Counted from the stretch's first letter, positions 23,951 through 36,672 are shown. The stretch: 64,000 bases of DNA from Laburnicola sp. R22_1 (GCA_014281115.1 JACONQ010000015.1:2418001-2482000); one strand, 5' to 3'. Notes: generated by a model from the sequence alone, not told the origin. Program-made: numbers and translations.

Positions 23951-25216
23951 CCCCTTATAGGCAGAAGTATAAACTGTCTCCACTTATTAAGTTTTTAAGT
24001 GGCCCTACTATATTTAATTACTACGTTTTTTTATTATATTACTAGCATCTATATAATATAATATTACGTAACGTTGTGTGTGAGCGCTAAGCCCTAGAAC
24101 TAAAGCGTGTTAAAGTTTTTCTAATGTCTCCCCCTAGCTTTTAAGACAACTAACCCTATAATAATAATATATTAACTTGCTTGCCTACCTACTATATTAC
24201 TAGATAATTAACACCTATCTTTTAACCTTTTACTACTATCTTACTAGATAATAGACCTCTACCTACTACTCTATTACCTAATAATTAACTACTTAGAACC
24301 CTTAGACACACGCTCTAGTACTGCTATAATATATAATAAATCGCGCGCGCTTTCTACTCCTAATACTAAATAGCACTTTAATACTACTCTAGTTTTTTTT
24401 TCTAGATCTCTTATAGTATAATTGTGTATTTATATATTATCTATACCTCTAGTACATATGCTATATAACTACTATTTTTAAAGCAACTAGCTATTAATTA
24501 GAAATCTAATATTAGATAGTAATTGCTCTTATAAGCTACGTAGTAGTATATAGCTACTAGCCTAGACTTTTACTTTATAAAAATAACTATATTCTAGTTC
24601 TTACTAATAATTATAAGCACCTTGCATATAAACTAGTATAGAGTAATTTATATTGTAAGACTTATTCTACTTTTAATTCTAGGCTTTTACTTAAGAAGAT
24701 GCGTATTCTCCTTAATATAGCAATCTAGCTCTATGGTAGCTATCTACTTACTGCATAGGTCCTTAGTATAAACTATATAGTTTTTAATATTAAGTAGCGT
24801 TTAGCTATTATACCTAGCTATATTATTTGCGTCTTCTAGGTAAGGGCGCAACACTACACATCTAGTAGTAATAGTATCTTTAGGGTAAGAAATAGATATA
24901 GCAACTAACCTTAAGGTCTTAACTAGCAATTAAATATTTATAAGAATAGAAAGGTAGTATAAATAGACAATCTATATCTAGTTGCGCATATTATCCTACG
25001 TAGACAGTAGCTATATATTATATTATTATTAACTTTAGTGCCTAGTATATTATATAATTAACTACCTTTACTATAAGGGGCTAATTTGCACGTGCTAATA
25101 AATAGTCCCTAACCTATCTTACTACTTTACTTTTTTTAATATATTTTTAGCATACCTATAGGTTTCTCTTATAGCGTTATACTATATACTAAAAGGTCTG
25201 CGATATTTCTCTTTCT
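23951..25216. mobile_element. Unclassified 1.3-1.4 kb insertion element, copy B
   Basis: Homologous to 8344-9736 minus its 127-bp internal extra. Flanked by the 13-bp direct repeat AATACTTAGCAAA (23938-23950, 25217-25229). It interrupts the gypsy RT between the segment near 25260 and the FSLYNSPTTFQ motif. No inverted termini and no ORF. Confidence 0.65.
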
Positions 25217-28200
25217 AATACTTAGCAAATATTAAGTTTAGTAAAGAGTCTCGCTCTAGAGAGGCGTATACGTATCTCCTTAATAAGTAGAATAGCTATA
25301 ACGTCCTTTTTAGTAATAGTATTAAGCTAGTAGTAATTAATATAAAAGCGCTAATTTTTACCTAGCCTTTTAGTAAATAACACTAGCAAAGCAAAGCTAG
25401 CGTTATTAGGGACAATAAACCCACGCTTAATATAGTTATTAATATAGGCTTTAAGAAGTTCAAGGTATTCTAAAGATATACTATATAAAGATAAGATAGT
25501 AAGCATAGATAGGTCTTTAGTAAGATTAATATTATAATTAATGCCCTTTTAGTAAGGTAGAAAGGCGTTAAAATCTATTTTTAAAAAATAGGCGGACTCC
25601 GCTCTAGCTTACCCTAGCTAGGGAAGCGCTTATTCTATCTTAGTAAGTAGGTTAGCTTAGAATTTATTTTCTAGACTATATTTCTTACTCTTATAGTCCT
25701 CTATAAGTTAAGCTAGTTTATAGAGGCTAGTACACCTAATAATTATATTAAACTTATAGCTACTATTTAAAGTAAAGGCTATATCGTTTACTATATTAAT
25801 TTTAAAGCTAATAGCATAAAATTATTTCTGTGTTAGCGTCAAAATAAGTTTAGAAAGATTAGCTAGATTCTATAGGTCTAGTAGATCTACTAAACGTAAT
25901 TTATTATATATCTTCTGCAAGTTCTTCTTCTATATTAGTAATTTAGTAGGGCAAAAGAGAGCTATCTTAGGTTATTCTGGCTAGGATAGTTCTAATTAAA
26001 TAGTTAATTTCTATAAGAGCTATCTAATCTTTAAATTAGCTTTTCTAGTAGGATTATAGTCTCCAGATCTAGAGCTAAGGGTAATATCTAGATTCTGCCA
26101 CATAATTTCTAGGGGCTAGTCTTACTAGTAGCTTTCTTAGGTAGTAGAAATAGAGTAACTAATAGGCAACTTATTATCTAATAGCTTTTTATTTGAAAAT
26201 ATAGCTCTATAGCCTCTACACTACTATCTCTATTAAAGTTATCCTTATAGCTTAGTTTCTAGTAAGCCTTTAAGTACGTTCTAATAACTAAGATAGTAGG
26301 GCTAGAAAGCTAGATAGAAATTTCCTTAGAAACACTTTAGTTAGCTTTTAGTAAGTAAGTTATTTAGTAGGTATAGTTTTACTTTTTAAGTAGGCTATTC
26401 TATTAGGTAGTATTGTCCTACTAAAAGGAGTTAGGTAGGGAAGAAGTCTATAGTAGAATAAGGTTGTTAGCAAAAATTAGATTTTTAATATTTTTTTAAT
26501 AAAGGTAGTGGTTCTAAGCATTAACTAGATAGTTAGCTTGCTTAGAAAAATTTCTACTAATAATAAGATTATAATCCCCTATTTTATAGAAAGTAAACTA
26601 TATAGTAATAATATATCTATTAATATTAAGCTAGGCTATAAAATAGGTATCTACTTTTACGCTTTTCTTTCCTATAAAGTTCTTATGGAAGATTAGTATC
26701 TTTAGGTAGAGTAGCTTAGCTTTAAGCTACTTTTAAATAGCCTTTATATACCTTAAAGTAATAAGATTATAAGCGCTAGCACTAATATCTATTAAGGCTT
26801 ATAACCTTAGAGCTAACCCTAATTTGCACTAGTAGGACTAGTTAGAGGCCTCTAAATAGCTTAGGAACCCTTACTATCTTACTACCTATAGGTAATAATT
26901 TTAGCTTAGCATTTGCATTTTATAATTAGAACTATAGTTTATTTAGATTAATTAGTTTAGTGGCTCCTATATAGGCAACTAGATTAGAGTAGTCTAGTAG
27001 TACGTATTTAAAGTCTTATTATTTAACAAATTACCTACCTCTAAATTAAAGTAGTAAGTAATACTAAGTTTATATAAATCTAAATTGTCTATTATTTCTA
27101 TATATACTTCTATAGCTATTTTCTTAGTATAAAGGTAGTAGTGTAAGTATTTATTTTCTACTTTGCCACACTTAAAATAGGCGTAGTTCTAGACACACTA
27201 TACCCTAGTCTAATTATAAAAAGTAGAGAAGTAAATAGCAGGTTAATTATTAGTAGCAAGTCTAAAGCAAAGTACTAATTTAATAAGGGCTGTGTATAAG
27301 AGTTATAATCTAAAGAGTAATACTTAAAAAAGTTCTTATATATACCTAGAAAGGGGTTATTATATTATTATCTTAAAAAGTACAGCTAGCTACAGTTATT
27401 TAGTGTTTAATTACTAGATAGTTAATATTAGAGTCTTTTAACTTTTACTAGAGTATTTACTTAAGACTTCTAGTTAACTTAGGTTATAATTTATTCTTCT
27501 AGGTCTTTGCGTCTAGTCTACCCTTTCTAGCTAGGCTCTTCAAAGCCTATAGAAATATCTAAGTATCTGTTCTATTAGAGAGAAAGAGCTTATAAAACTT
27601 TTTACGTGCCTATTAGGAAGTAAAAAAATGATAGTAAGTTTTTTTAGAAATTTAAAAAGTGCTTTAAATCTATAATCTTTTATAAGGGCCTAATTTATTT
27701 AACACTAATTTCGCGCTACCTCTTTAGGTGCGCCTCTAAGGTAGCTAAGAATAGCTTTTATAAAGTTATCTTAATCTTTTTTATTATTATTACTATAGTA
27801 ATAGTCTATATTTATATAGATCTTATTATTTATATCCTCTAGTTAATCTTTAATACTAGGACTATATTAATCTTTACTATAGTACTTATTAATATTAAGT
27901 AGCTTTACAAAGTATCCTAGCTTAGATATAGTAAATAGGGTAGCTAAAGTGTGTTAGCCCTAGGGTATATTAATTTAGGTACTATTAGTAAGCTTAGTTT
28001 ATATATATTCTAGGACTAGAAAGTAATAAAAAGTTTTATTCTATTATAAAGTAAGTACTATAAACTAGGGCAGATATTATAGTGCATATTAGGGCGTAGC
28101 TAGATAGAATAAGCTCTACTTAGCCATCTAAGTACGGTGTAAACTATATAGTAAATTAAGCGTTCCTAAACTAGAGAGTTTTAAAAGAACTTAAGTATAG

Positions 28201-28900
28201 TGCTGCAAATTATAACTATCTTTAATAGAGAAAAGAACTTCCTTAGGGCTAAATAAGCCTTATCTAATAGCTACTTAATTAATAATATTAGGCTAGAAGT
28301 AAGAACCTTCTAAAACTATGTACACTATAGTCTAAGGTGATATTATCTTAAGTATAGTAAAAGCTTATTTAAATATATTAGCGCGCTTATATAAAGCCTA
28401 AATAAGAACCTTTTATTTAGGTCTTCTTTAGACTTTATAACAGCCGTAGTTACTAAATCTAGTGCTATTTTTAAAAATAGGCCTTAAGAAAAGCAATATT
28501 AAGCCTAAAGCTAATAGGTGGCAAGTAACTATCTTATTTCTAAGCTATACTAGATTAATTAGTCTAGTTTAAATTTTTCTATAAATATATTATACTTACT
28601 AGTAGCTTTAAGTTTAGCTTTACCTTAGTATATAAGCTACTTAAGGTCTACTATTAAAAATTTATTACTTAGCTAGTCTACTTTAAGTATAGTAATATAG
28701 TAATTATACTATGTATTATAAAGAATTTTTTAGAGTAGACCTTTTTAGTAGTTTAATAATACTTTTTTCTTTATAAGGCTAGGGGCAAAGTAACTAGTTC
28801 TTTAGAAAGTAGCTATTAGCTACTTTTCGCGCTTAATAGATAATAGCTTGCTAGTAGAGTTAAATAGAATTTTTTTCTTAAGGCGAGTGTTATATAGACT
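25217..28900 (-). mobile_element. Older gypsy element (G3), gag, protease and RT N-terminal remnants
   Basis: Minus-strand fragments in the right order: a zinc-knuckle-like NYAYFKCGKVENKYL near 27150-27190, a protease-like ALIDISASAYNLI near 26770-26810 (DSGA altered), and the RT N-terminus (SLERDSLLNLIFAKYSIKF) at 25217-25290, which continues at 23937. Heavy TpA enrichment with stops in every frame. The upstream limit is uncertain. Confidence 0.7.
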
Positions 28901-30157
28901 ATTATTAGCGAAGTGTGGACAAATATCTACCTTTGTATTATTAATTCTAGAACTATCTAGAAGTAGAGAGAATATAGGAAATATTCTAAAAGTCTAAATT
29001 AAAAGGCAGCAGCTTGCTATAGTATAGGCAATAATAAGATTAAGTAAAGTAGGAGTTATAAAGAGGGTATAGTAAATAGACCTAAAGTGGCAGGTCTTAT
29101 ATAGCATATAAGCTAGCGCATAATCTAAGCTAAAAAAATTAGATAAAAGATAAAGTATAAAATAAAATATATAAAACTTTAACCTCTATATTACCTCTAT
29201 AGCCTAGCTCTAATTCTCCTAGCTCTATATCTTATGCCCTTACTATAATAGCGCTAAAAGGTAGTTATTAGGCAAGTTGGCTCTATAGGGTATAGTGTAG
29301 TAGTTATTATTTATTAATTATTATTTATTTTTTAGAAACTTTTTACTTAATTAGATAAGCAATCTCTTAAAGTAGGTCTTAGTATAATATAATAATACTA
29401 CCTAGCACTAAAGTAACTAATAAACTTCTAATCTAATCTAGTAAGTAATAGTCTAACTCACCTTAGCGTAGTGTAATAATACTGCCTAGCACTAAAGTAA
29501 CTAATACGCTTCTAGCCTAACCTAGTAAGCTAAAACTTCTACTAATTTAACTATCTATAGGTAGCGTCTTAAGGGAGAAGTAGATATTACATTGCTGTCT
29601 ATAACTAAAGAAATTTAATCTTAGTATAATATAAGGGCGATATACAGCCTTATAGGGCAAGCCTCTTAGGGATAGCTAGTATAGTTAAAAAAGATAGTTA
29701 AATTAAGACTATACTAAAATAGGGGATAAGGAAAGAATATAAGGGGCCCTTACTTATATAGTAGGCGGCGTAGGGCATAAGCCCACGCTAACTATGTATT
29801 AACACTAACTAGGAAAGGCGCCTTTAAAAAGGTAAAAGGCGCTAATAGGGGAAAATAGGGTGTAAAGAAAAGGTAATAGGGCGTGCTTAGTAGGTAGGCT
29901 AGTAAGGACTATTATATTTATAGCCTTTAGAGCCCTTAAACATATCTAGTTTATATAGCTAGTAACTAGAGACCTAACTAATACTTATAAGTATAAAGAT
30001 TATTTATTTATTTAATATATTACTATAAGTAGTTTAAGTACTAGTAGCTATAGTAACTATAAGTTATAAAATACCTATATAAGAGGTAGTATGCGTTAAA
30101 GTCTAGTACTATTAAATAACTTTAAGATTATTAGAGTTTAAGTCTTATTATATATAT
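28901..30157. other. AT-rich repeat debris; contains an 88-bp-spaced direct duplication
   Basis: No gene was recognised. About 65 bp at 29380-29445 is repeated at about 29468-29533 (core AATACTRCCTAGCACTAAAG). Composition and decay match RIP-treated transposon sequence, possibly the LTR/leader side of the older gypsy element. Confidence 0.5.
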
Positions 30158-30290
30158 GGCGTTAATTTATCTACCTAGGGGTAGGACGACAAAGGCTTTT
30201 ATCTTAAATAATATAATAAAAAAAAGCAGAGCCCCCTGCTTAGTAATTAAAAAGAGCGTGAAAAAGGTAATAAAAAAAAGGTAGTATAGT
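30158..30290 (+). repeat. Short dispersed repeat (about 130 bp), plus orientation
   Basis: Starts TGGCGTTAATTTATCTACC, contains AGCAGAGCCCCCTGCT (a small hairpin) and ends in A-rich GGTAATAAAAAAAA. Copies: 23075-23203 (minus), about 30690-30775 (plus, decayed), the tail at 33560-33600, and a head-to-tail pair at 49560-49830 (minus). Could be a SINE-like unit or a small LTR. Confidence 0.6.
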
Positions 30291-30296
30291 ATACTA

Positions 30297-30463
30297 TAAT
30301 TAACTACCTTAGTAGCATAAGGGGCTAATTTGTATATACTAACAAATAGTCCCTAGCCTAACCTATCTTACTACTTTACCTTTTTAATATATTTTTAGTA
30401 TATCTATAGCTTTTTTCTTATGGCGTTGTACTCTATACTAAAAGGTCTACGATATTTCTTTTC
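30297..30463. repeat. Truncated copy C of the 1.3-1.4 kb insertion element
   Basis: Matches the right-hand 170 bp of 8344-9736 and 23951-25216, ending in TATTTCTTTTC. The left part is missing, so only one end of the family is kept here. Confidence 0.6.
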
Positions 30464-31209
30464 TAGATAGGTAATATAAGTACTCTAAGTACTTTAAGCG
30501 CCTTAAGTACACTAATAGTATAAATATATATTTTTATATAACTTTATAGTATATATATATACTAAAAAAATATTATTAATAGTATACTTAAAGTGTATGT
30601 AGTATATAGGTATATATAAAACTATCTAGATATTCTAAATAAATATATATACATAAAAGAATTTCTAATATATAGTATATATTATTAAATTAACTACTTA
30701 AAAGTAGAATTATAAAGACTTTTATCTTATATAATATAATAAAAAAGTAGAGCCTTCTACTTATATTAGGAAAGTTTTTTCTAAAGAGGCTACTTAACTG
30801 TACGCAAATGTGCACATCTGTGCGCATTTTTGCACAGGCAATTTGCTAGTATAAAAATGCTTAGAGATGCGCAGACATGCGCAGACTTGCGCAAATGTGC
30901 ACAAATAGTCTAACTAAGTAATTTTTTTAAAGCTTTATAACTTTTTTACTAGTAAAGCTACAATTTTAATTTTTTAATAGATTTATAGACAAAATACTAG
31001 TCTTTAATTATTTATTTTAAAAATACCATTTAAATTATATAATTAGTTAGTAATTAATAAAAAACTCTTTATTTTGCTAGTTATTATATATATTACATAA
31101 TATTATTATATAAATATATAGTACTAATAATATAGTATATAGAATTTTAAAAAGTTTTAATAAAAATAAAGTAGTTAAAAAGTTATTAAAGTTTATACTT
31201 TTTAAAATA
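30464..31209. other. AT-rich repeat debris with a TGCGCA/GTGCAC-rich island
   Basis: 30465-30780 is a RIP-mutated relative of 33365-33600. 30788-30905 is a patch of alternating purine-pyrimidine hexamers (TGTGCAC, TGCGCA, ATGCGCAGAC repeated) inside very AT-rich DNA. No coding sequence. Confidence 0.5.
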
Positions 31210-33056
31210 GCGTGAGTGTCAAGCGAGTGGCCATGCTAGGCGAGTGGCCACCCCCAATGAACTTTTGGGATTTTTGAACTTCAAACCTCAATGTCTCAAC
31301 CACCTGACCTCGAACAGCTCTCAAAAGAAGACAGGATTAAATTAGCCCTCTAGGCAATTAAATCGCCCGAAAAACTAAGCGTGCAACGCGCTGCTACTAT
31401 CTACAACGTGTCTCGAACGACCCTCCGCCGCCGACGCGTTAGGAAGATGTCACCACGCAATACTTATCCTAAATTATTAAGCCTTTAAAAGACTAAAGAG
31501 GAGGCGCTTAGACACTATATTAAGAAGCTAGATGCGCAAGGATTTGCGCCAACACTGCGTTCTGTGGAAGATATGGCCAACTAACTACGTGCTGCGCGTG
31601 GTGACAAGCCTGTTGGCCTAAGATAGGCCTTAAACTTTGTCAAACGCGAGGGCGAGCTTAAATCCCGTTTGAATCGGCAGCGCGATCGTTAGAGAGTCTT
31701 GTGCAGCGATCCAGAGGTTATTAGGCCCTGGATTAACCTTGTACCGAATATCAAGGCCAAGTACGGTATACTGGACGAAGATACCTACAACTTTGACAAG
31801 ACTGGCTTTACTATAGGCGTCGGAAACCGAGTCAAAGTAGTTACTGCTTCAGAGAGACGCACTGAGCCCATTGGCGTCCAGCAGGGAGACCGTGAGTAGG
31901 TGACTCTTATCGCCGCCGTCAACGCGATGGGCTGGGCAATCGCGCCCTACCTTATCTTCAAAGCAAAGAACCACGACGCGTCCTAGTACCCTGATTTGAA
32001 GCCCTAATGGCGCATTGGGGTCAGCAACAACGGCTGGACTACAAACAAGGTTGGTGTAGCCTAGTTAAGGCACTTTATTAAGCAGATAAGGGAGCGGAGA
32101 GTAAGTAGCCATGTGCTGCTCGTTATTGACGGCCACAAGAGCCACAAGTCGCTTGCCTTCTAGGATCTCTACAAGGAGAACAAGATAATTACCCTCTATA
32201 TGCCTCCACACTCGTCGCACATCTTACAGCTGCTTAATGTTGGGTGTTTTGCCCCCTTAAAGCAGGCATATAGCAAAGAGATTAGAGTCTTAGCAACAGA
32301 CCACATTGGCCAAATCGACAAAAAGGCCTTTATTGCCTCCTTTGCGAAGGTTTTTAAGCCTGCGTTCTTAAAGACAAATATCCAATTAAGCTTTAGAGCA
32401 ACTGGCTTAGTGCCTTATAACCCATTGGTGGTGCTATTAAAGCTTAAAGTCAAACTTCGCACGCCAACACCGCCCGCACCAGGGACCACCCAATAGAACC
32501 CCAAAACACCAAGCAACGCCGCTAAAGTAGAGGCTTAATCTACGCTGCTTCGCGATCGCATTCAAAAACATCAGGGTTCCTCACCTTCTCCTATAGTTAA
32601 GATAGTTAATCAACTTAGAAAGGGCTCTAAGATAATACTGCATTTACAGACGTTGCTAGCTGCCTAAGTGCTGCAGCTTGAAGCGTCAAACAGAGCAGCT
32701 TCTAAGCGCAAATCGCGCAAAAGAAAGCGGATTCAGGAGGGCAGAGACCTATCAAAGGAAGAGGCAGAGGATTTAGTAGCCCAATTAGACGTTAGGGCGC
32801 AGGTAGAGGGGGAAACGCGTAAAGGTAGAGCGCAAGCAGGTGCAGGTAAGCAGCGCAAAAGGCACTGTAAGCGCTGCAGGGAGACAGAACACAATTCGCG
32901 CACGTGCGAAAAAGATAGAGTAGAGGTTACCGATTAATTCTATATATTACGCATTGCAGTAGGTTGTTGTAGTGTTGAGTAAGTACGTGCAGAAGGCCTA
33001 AAAGTTCATTGGGGGTGGCCACTCGCCTAGCATGGCCACTCGCTTGACACTCACGT
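31210..33056 (+). mobile_element. Fot1/pogo-type DNA transposon, degraded
   Basis: 1847 bp between TA duplications (31208-31209, 33057-33058). The terminal inverted repeats of about 54 bp contain GCGAGTGGCCA twice, with near-perfect inverse at 33007-33056. One transposase frame on the plus strand. Composition is closer to the gene islands than the flanks, so it is younger than its AT-rich surroundings. Confidence 0.9.
31291..32937 (+). pseudogene. Fot1/pogo transposase, 549 codons with about 13 in-frame stops
   Basis: A single frame from ATG at 31291 to TAA at 32935 gives the family's usual length. N-terminal HTH_Psq-like (RAATIYNVSRTTLRRR), CENP-B-like HTH, then DDE_1: NFDKTGF (first Asp), LLVIDGHKSHKS (second Asp) and MPPHSSHILQLLNVGCF, where the third catalytic Asp of LQPLDVGCF has become Asn (GAT to AAT). 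The C-terminus has a zinc knuckle, CKRCRETEHNSRTC. Stops are TAG/TAA at expected Gln/Trp positions. No activity is expected. Confidence 0.9.
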
Positions 33057-33724
33057 TAGTGTTCTTTGCTAAGCTACTAATTTTTGCCTAATCTAATTCT
33101 TTTAAATAATTATAAAACTATATTTTTTCTATTTTTAAACCTATAAAATCTAGAATTTAGGGGTAGGTAGAAGTTCTATATAACACGCTAGTAATTAGTA
33201 CTATTATATTAACTAGTAATTACTATCTAGTAAGAAACTTTAACTTTATACTTTAAGAATTTTTTTTTAAAAGCTTACTAAGCAGTTTACTAAGTAGCTT
33301 ACTAAGCTTTTTTTAAATTCTAGCTAATTAAAGAGCTTTATTTGCTAATTAATTAGCATTATTTTAATAGTATAGGTGCTATAGGTGCTCTAAGTGCCCT
33401 AGGTGCACTAGCAGCATAGGTGTGTATTCTTATATAACCTTGCGTATGCGCACGCTAAAAAAAAAGTAGTATTATGGGTGCGCTTAGAGCGCTTTTGGTG
33501 CGTAAGGTGTGCGCAGAGCCGCCTAGGTGCTATAGGTGCGCATGCGCGCTTATAATTTTTCCTAATGTAGTAATTAAAAAGAGTGTAAAAAAGGTAGTTA
33601 TAAAAAAAGAATATATAGTATAGTTATAGAATATAGCTTTGTTAATAAAAAAAAGGTAAATATATTAAAATTATATTAAGAGGTTAGTAGGGTGGCGCGT
33701 GCGTAGTGCTCCTAAACTTTTGCA
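33057..33724. other. AT-rich spacer with a GTGC/GCGC-rich repeat
   Basis: 33365-33550 has short GGTGCTATAGGTGC-type units and TGCGCATGCGCGC tracts, related to decayed 30465-30780. 33560-33600 is the tail of the short dispersed repeat. No gene is visible. This marks the transition to the gene island. Confidence 0.5.
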
Positions 33725-36672
33725 CTAGTATTGTAGGCCTTCCAGCAACTGCACCAGGTTTCCAACGAGTGGTGGAGACGGTTCTAATGCATTATGATGT
33801 GCTCGGAGGATATGTATCAATGCGCCTATGACTCCGCAAACGTCGCTAAGTGGGGTGTTGTTTTGTGTCACCGGGCTCTTTATCGACGGTATACCACGAT
33901 CCAGAGTGATGAATTTGCGGGCGCTGAGTGAGTCGCCTCCATTGAGAATAATAGGCGTATCAACTTGCGTTGAGTCCGTCGTCATAGGCCGCTTTAGAAA
34001 TCCGTAACCCCATAGTATCAGCCCAGCGTGGTAGACGGCAATGGCATTGAAATTAGTGAGCAAAGCTTTTGGTAGCACCTCAGCTACACGCAGGGTCTGA
34101 CCAGCGTGCCACAGCGCTTGACGTGCCGAAGAAGTCTTAGTCCAGTCCCGTAAGCCAAAGTATGCCCTGCGTGCCTCTTCCTGCCCTTCGAGACCTGCAA
34201 AGAGCTGGATGTTATCCAGGGGCGCGTTCAAATAAACCAGCATTATCTCTAGTATTATCTCGACATTATGACTCATAGGCGGACTGCTAAGCCTGAAGTC
34301 TTCGAGCTGTTTTGTGAGCTCTTGGTAGCGTGACGATAGTATGAGACTGTTGTTTGAGGTCGTCTGCGACCTAGCGGTCAAGGCGCACATTTGACGGTAT
34401 TCCCAGATCGTGCCCCACATCATATAGAGGTAAGTCTGACTGGCATAATCGTGCTGCGCCAGATGCTCCAGATTGAGACAACATTCGATAGCCGAGGGTC
34501 TCTTCGCCGTCATTGGCGCCATGCTTAGGTACGCCGTTTTCCAGGTGGCAGCCGATTTGGCCTGCCACAGAGTGTTCGAGCTCGGTACAGGAAGTTGCAT
34601 TTCCCCATACGATATCGATGGGGGCTTGAGCAGTGCCATCGAGGACTGCCTATCAAACTCAAGCGCGCGATAGACCAATCGAAGAAAGGATTCTTGGTTC
34701 ACCCAACTCAGCCATTTGCTCTCTAAGGATGAGCCATGCTCGTCGGGAGACGGGCAGATCTCTTTCCAAGTCGATCGGCGGAAACGGCCGCCGCGCCGCA
34801 GCATTGTTATCAGCAGATGGAAGAAGCTTTCCGAGATCTCCATCTTACGACTAATGCCGCTCCACATACCAACTCCGAGTTGGAGAAGAAAGGTTTGGAG
34901 ATGTTGCAGATCTCTAATTGTTGTGTTATCCTCTTCGAAGGCTCTGGCAGAGCCCATCCTGGAAGCCTCTTGCAGAGCGTACCCAAGCTTTCGCAAAGAT
35001 ACGTCGGGAATGGTGGCAGCTCCAGCCGACACTATACTAGCGAGTAACTCCGGGTTTAATTTCGAAGGAGAGAAACTTGGAAGGTGAAACCACATTGGGG
35101 CATCTAACGATGGTGAAGATAGGAAGTACTGGATTAGTCCATCGAGTAGCTCTATGCTAGGAAAGGCCGATGCGATTCTTCTGGCGTTCTCTGGACTGCA
35201 TGTACCGAGAACTAAAGCCATCAATCGGTCGCGGCTAACACGTGGCAGTCTATGAGAAAAGGAGATACAAAGTTAGTGCATGCTTCCTCCATTTTGTGAA
35301 CGTGCACTCACTTTTCTACGACCACTCGGCGGTCTGTAATGTGAGAGCGCCGATTGCTATCAATTTCTGTATCCGAGAAAGCCAGGTCTACTTGCTCTGC
35401 GGTGGGATTCCGGGAGCGGTGAGGAAGGTAACGCCACATGCTCTTCTTGAAAGCTTCGGCCCTTACTGGTGCCGTATCAGTCCCTGGAATATGTTGCTCA
35501 ACCTCTTGAGCATCCATGGGCGGTGTATCGGCAGTGAACGGAACTTGGAAGTTGTACTGGTCGAGCAGTCCGAGGTCAAGGTCAGTCAAACCGATATCGA
35601 TATCAAAGCTGAGGTCCATGATACCACGTGGTGGTGTAGCCTGACCAGAGAGAATGGCCTCAAATGGAGGCATATTTCGAAAGTACTCAGGAAGAAACGG
35701 ATTGTGCCCGGGCGTGTCATCTAATTGTGGGATAGGATTATCGAAGGACACAGAAGCGATAGGATCTTCAAAAATTTGGTTCATCGCCACAAGCCCACTG
35801 CCTGTGTTCGACAGCGGTTGCATGTCATTCAGGCATTTCGCGCTCGTCTCGGGCTCACCAGGACCCGCAGATTGATGGTTCATGTTAGTCGCGTCCGCCA
35901 TTGGCAGATGGAGTGGGCTGTGGAACGTTTCCGGAGTCTCCGAGGTTGTAGATTTAGATGGGTTAGCGCTTCCGCTGTGAGCCGGCGGCGACGAGGGGTC
36001 ATTAAACCCACTCGACAGATCGAGCAGATCCTGTGGCGCATGGACAGCATCAATCTCATGAATATCGTTCTCATCCGTACCAGGAGCTTCGGGTACCCGG
36101 CAGGGAATCTTCTTTTTCTTGCACCGATTGCATGGCTTCTCGTCTTGGCAGCGAAGATGGCTTTGAGCACAAGCTTCACAAGCTTGGGCAACTCTCGTAT
36201 CGCGAACAATTTCGCGTTTTTGTCGCTTGTTGGAAGGTTCCGTGTTGTGGTTTGTTACATGTCGTTTGAGCAAGTCTCTGCAGCGAGTCAGATGAGCCAA
36301 CGCTAGGATGGTGCCGAGAAGCAGAGCATAACACTTGCATTCGCGCGAAGTCTTTCGAGCAGACAGGGCAAATGTAAGGCTTGTCCTTTGTATCTGTTGA
36401 TGCCGAGTTAGCGTGGTGTATGAGATGTAAAGGATGCTAGTTACACGAATGCGATGAAGTAGACAACAGGGGAGGGACCATTCAAGAATAGTCCGTCACC
36501 CATACGGACGCGACAATCAGACTGGAAACAATGACTTACGCGCTCTCACGTGTCGCGTGAGGTGCTCTACTCTCGTGAAAGAGCGCTTGCACGTGCTGCA
36601 TTGGAATAGGCGCGCCTGGTCGGGTTCGGCATTGGTTGGCTGATTATTCGATTGCGTCGGGGCTGTCTGCAT
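33725..36672 (-). CDS. Transcription factor with two C2H2 fingers and a Zn2Cys6 cluster
   Basis: Predicted exons are 36672-36540, 36393-36339, 36277-35312 and 35249-33725, giving 892 aa. Finger 1 (FQCSTCKRSFTRVEHLTRHVRAH) is completed by splicing: the second zinc His codon is split C|AT across intron 1. Finger 2 (YICPVCSKDFAR...DLLKRHVTNH) spans a 61-nt intron that keeps the C-x2-C-x12-H-x3-H spacing only if a GC-AG donor (GCAAGT) is used. A Zn2Cys6 cluster follows (CEACAQSHLRCQDEKPCNRC). The long C-terminal half resembles fungal-specific TF regulatory regions. The family acts as nuclear DNA-binding regulators of metabolism. It is divergently placed from the LigB dioxygenase across 351 bp, so it is a candidate regulator of that gene. 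Start chosen as the first ATG before finger 1. Confidence 0.85.

Noticed and set aside
34473..36306. Several plus-strand ORFs opposite the dual-finger regulator
   Set aside because: The minus strand gives a coherent spliced regulator with zinc fingers; the plus ORFs are shadows.
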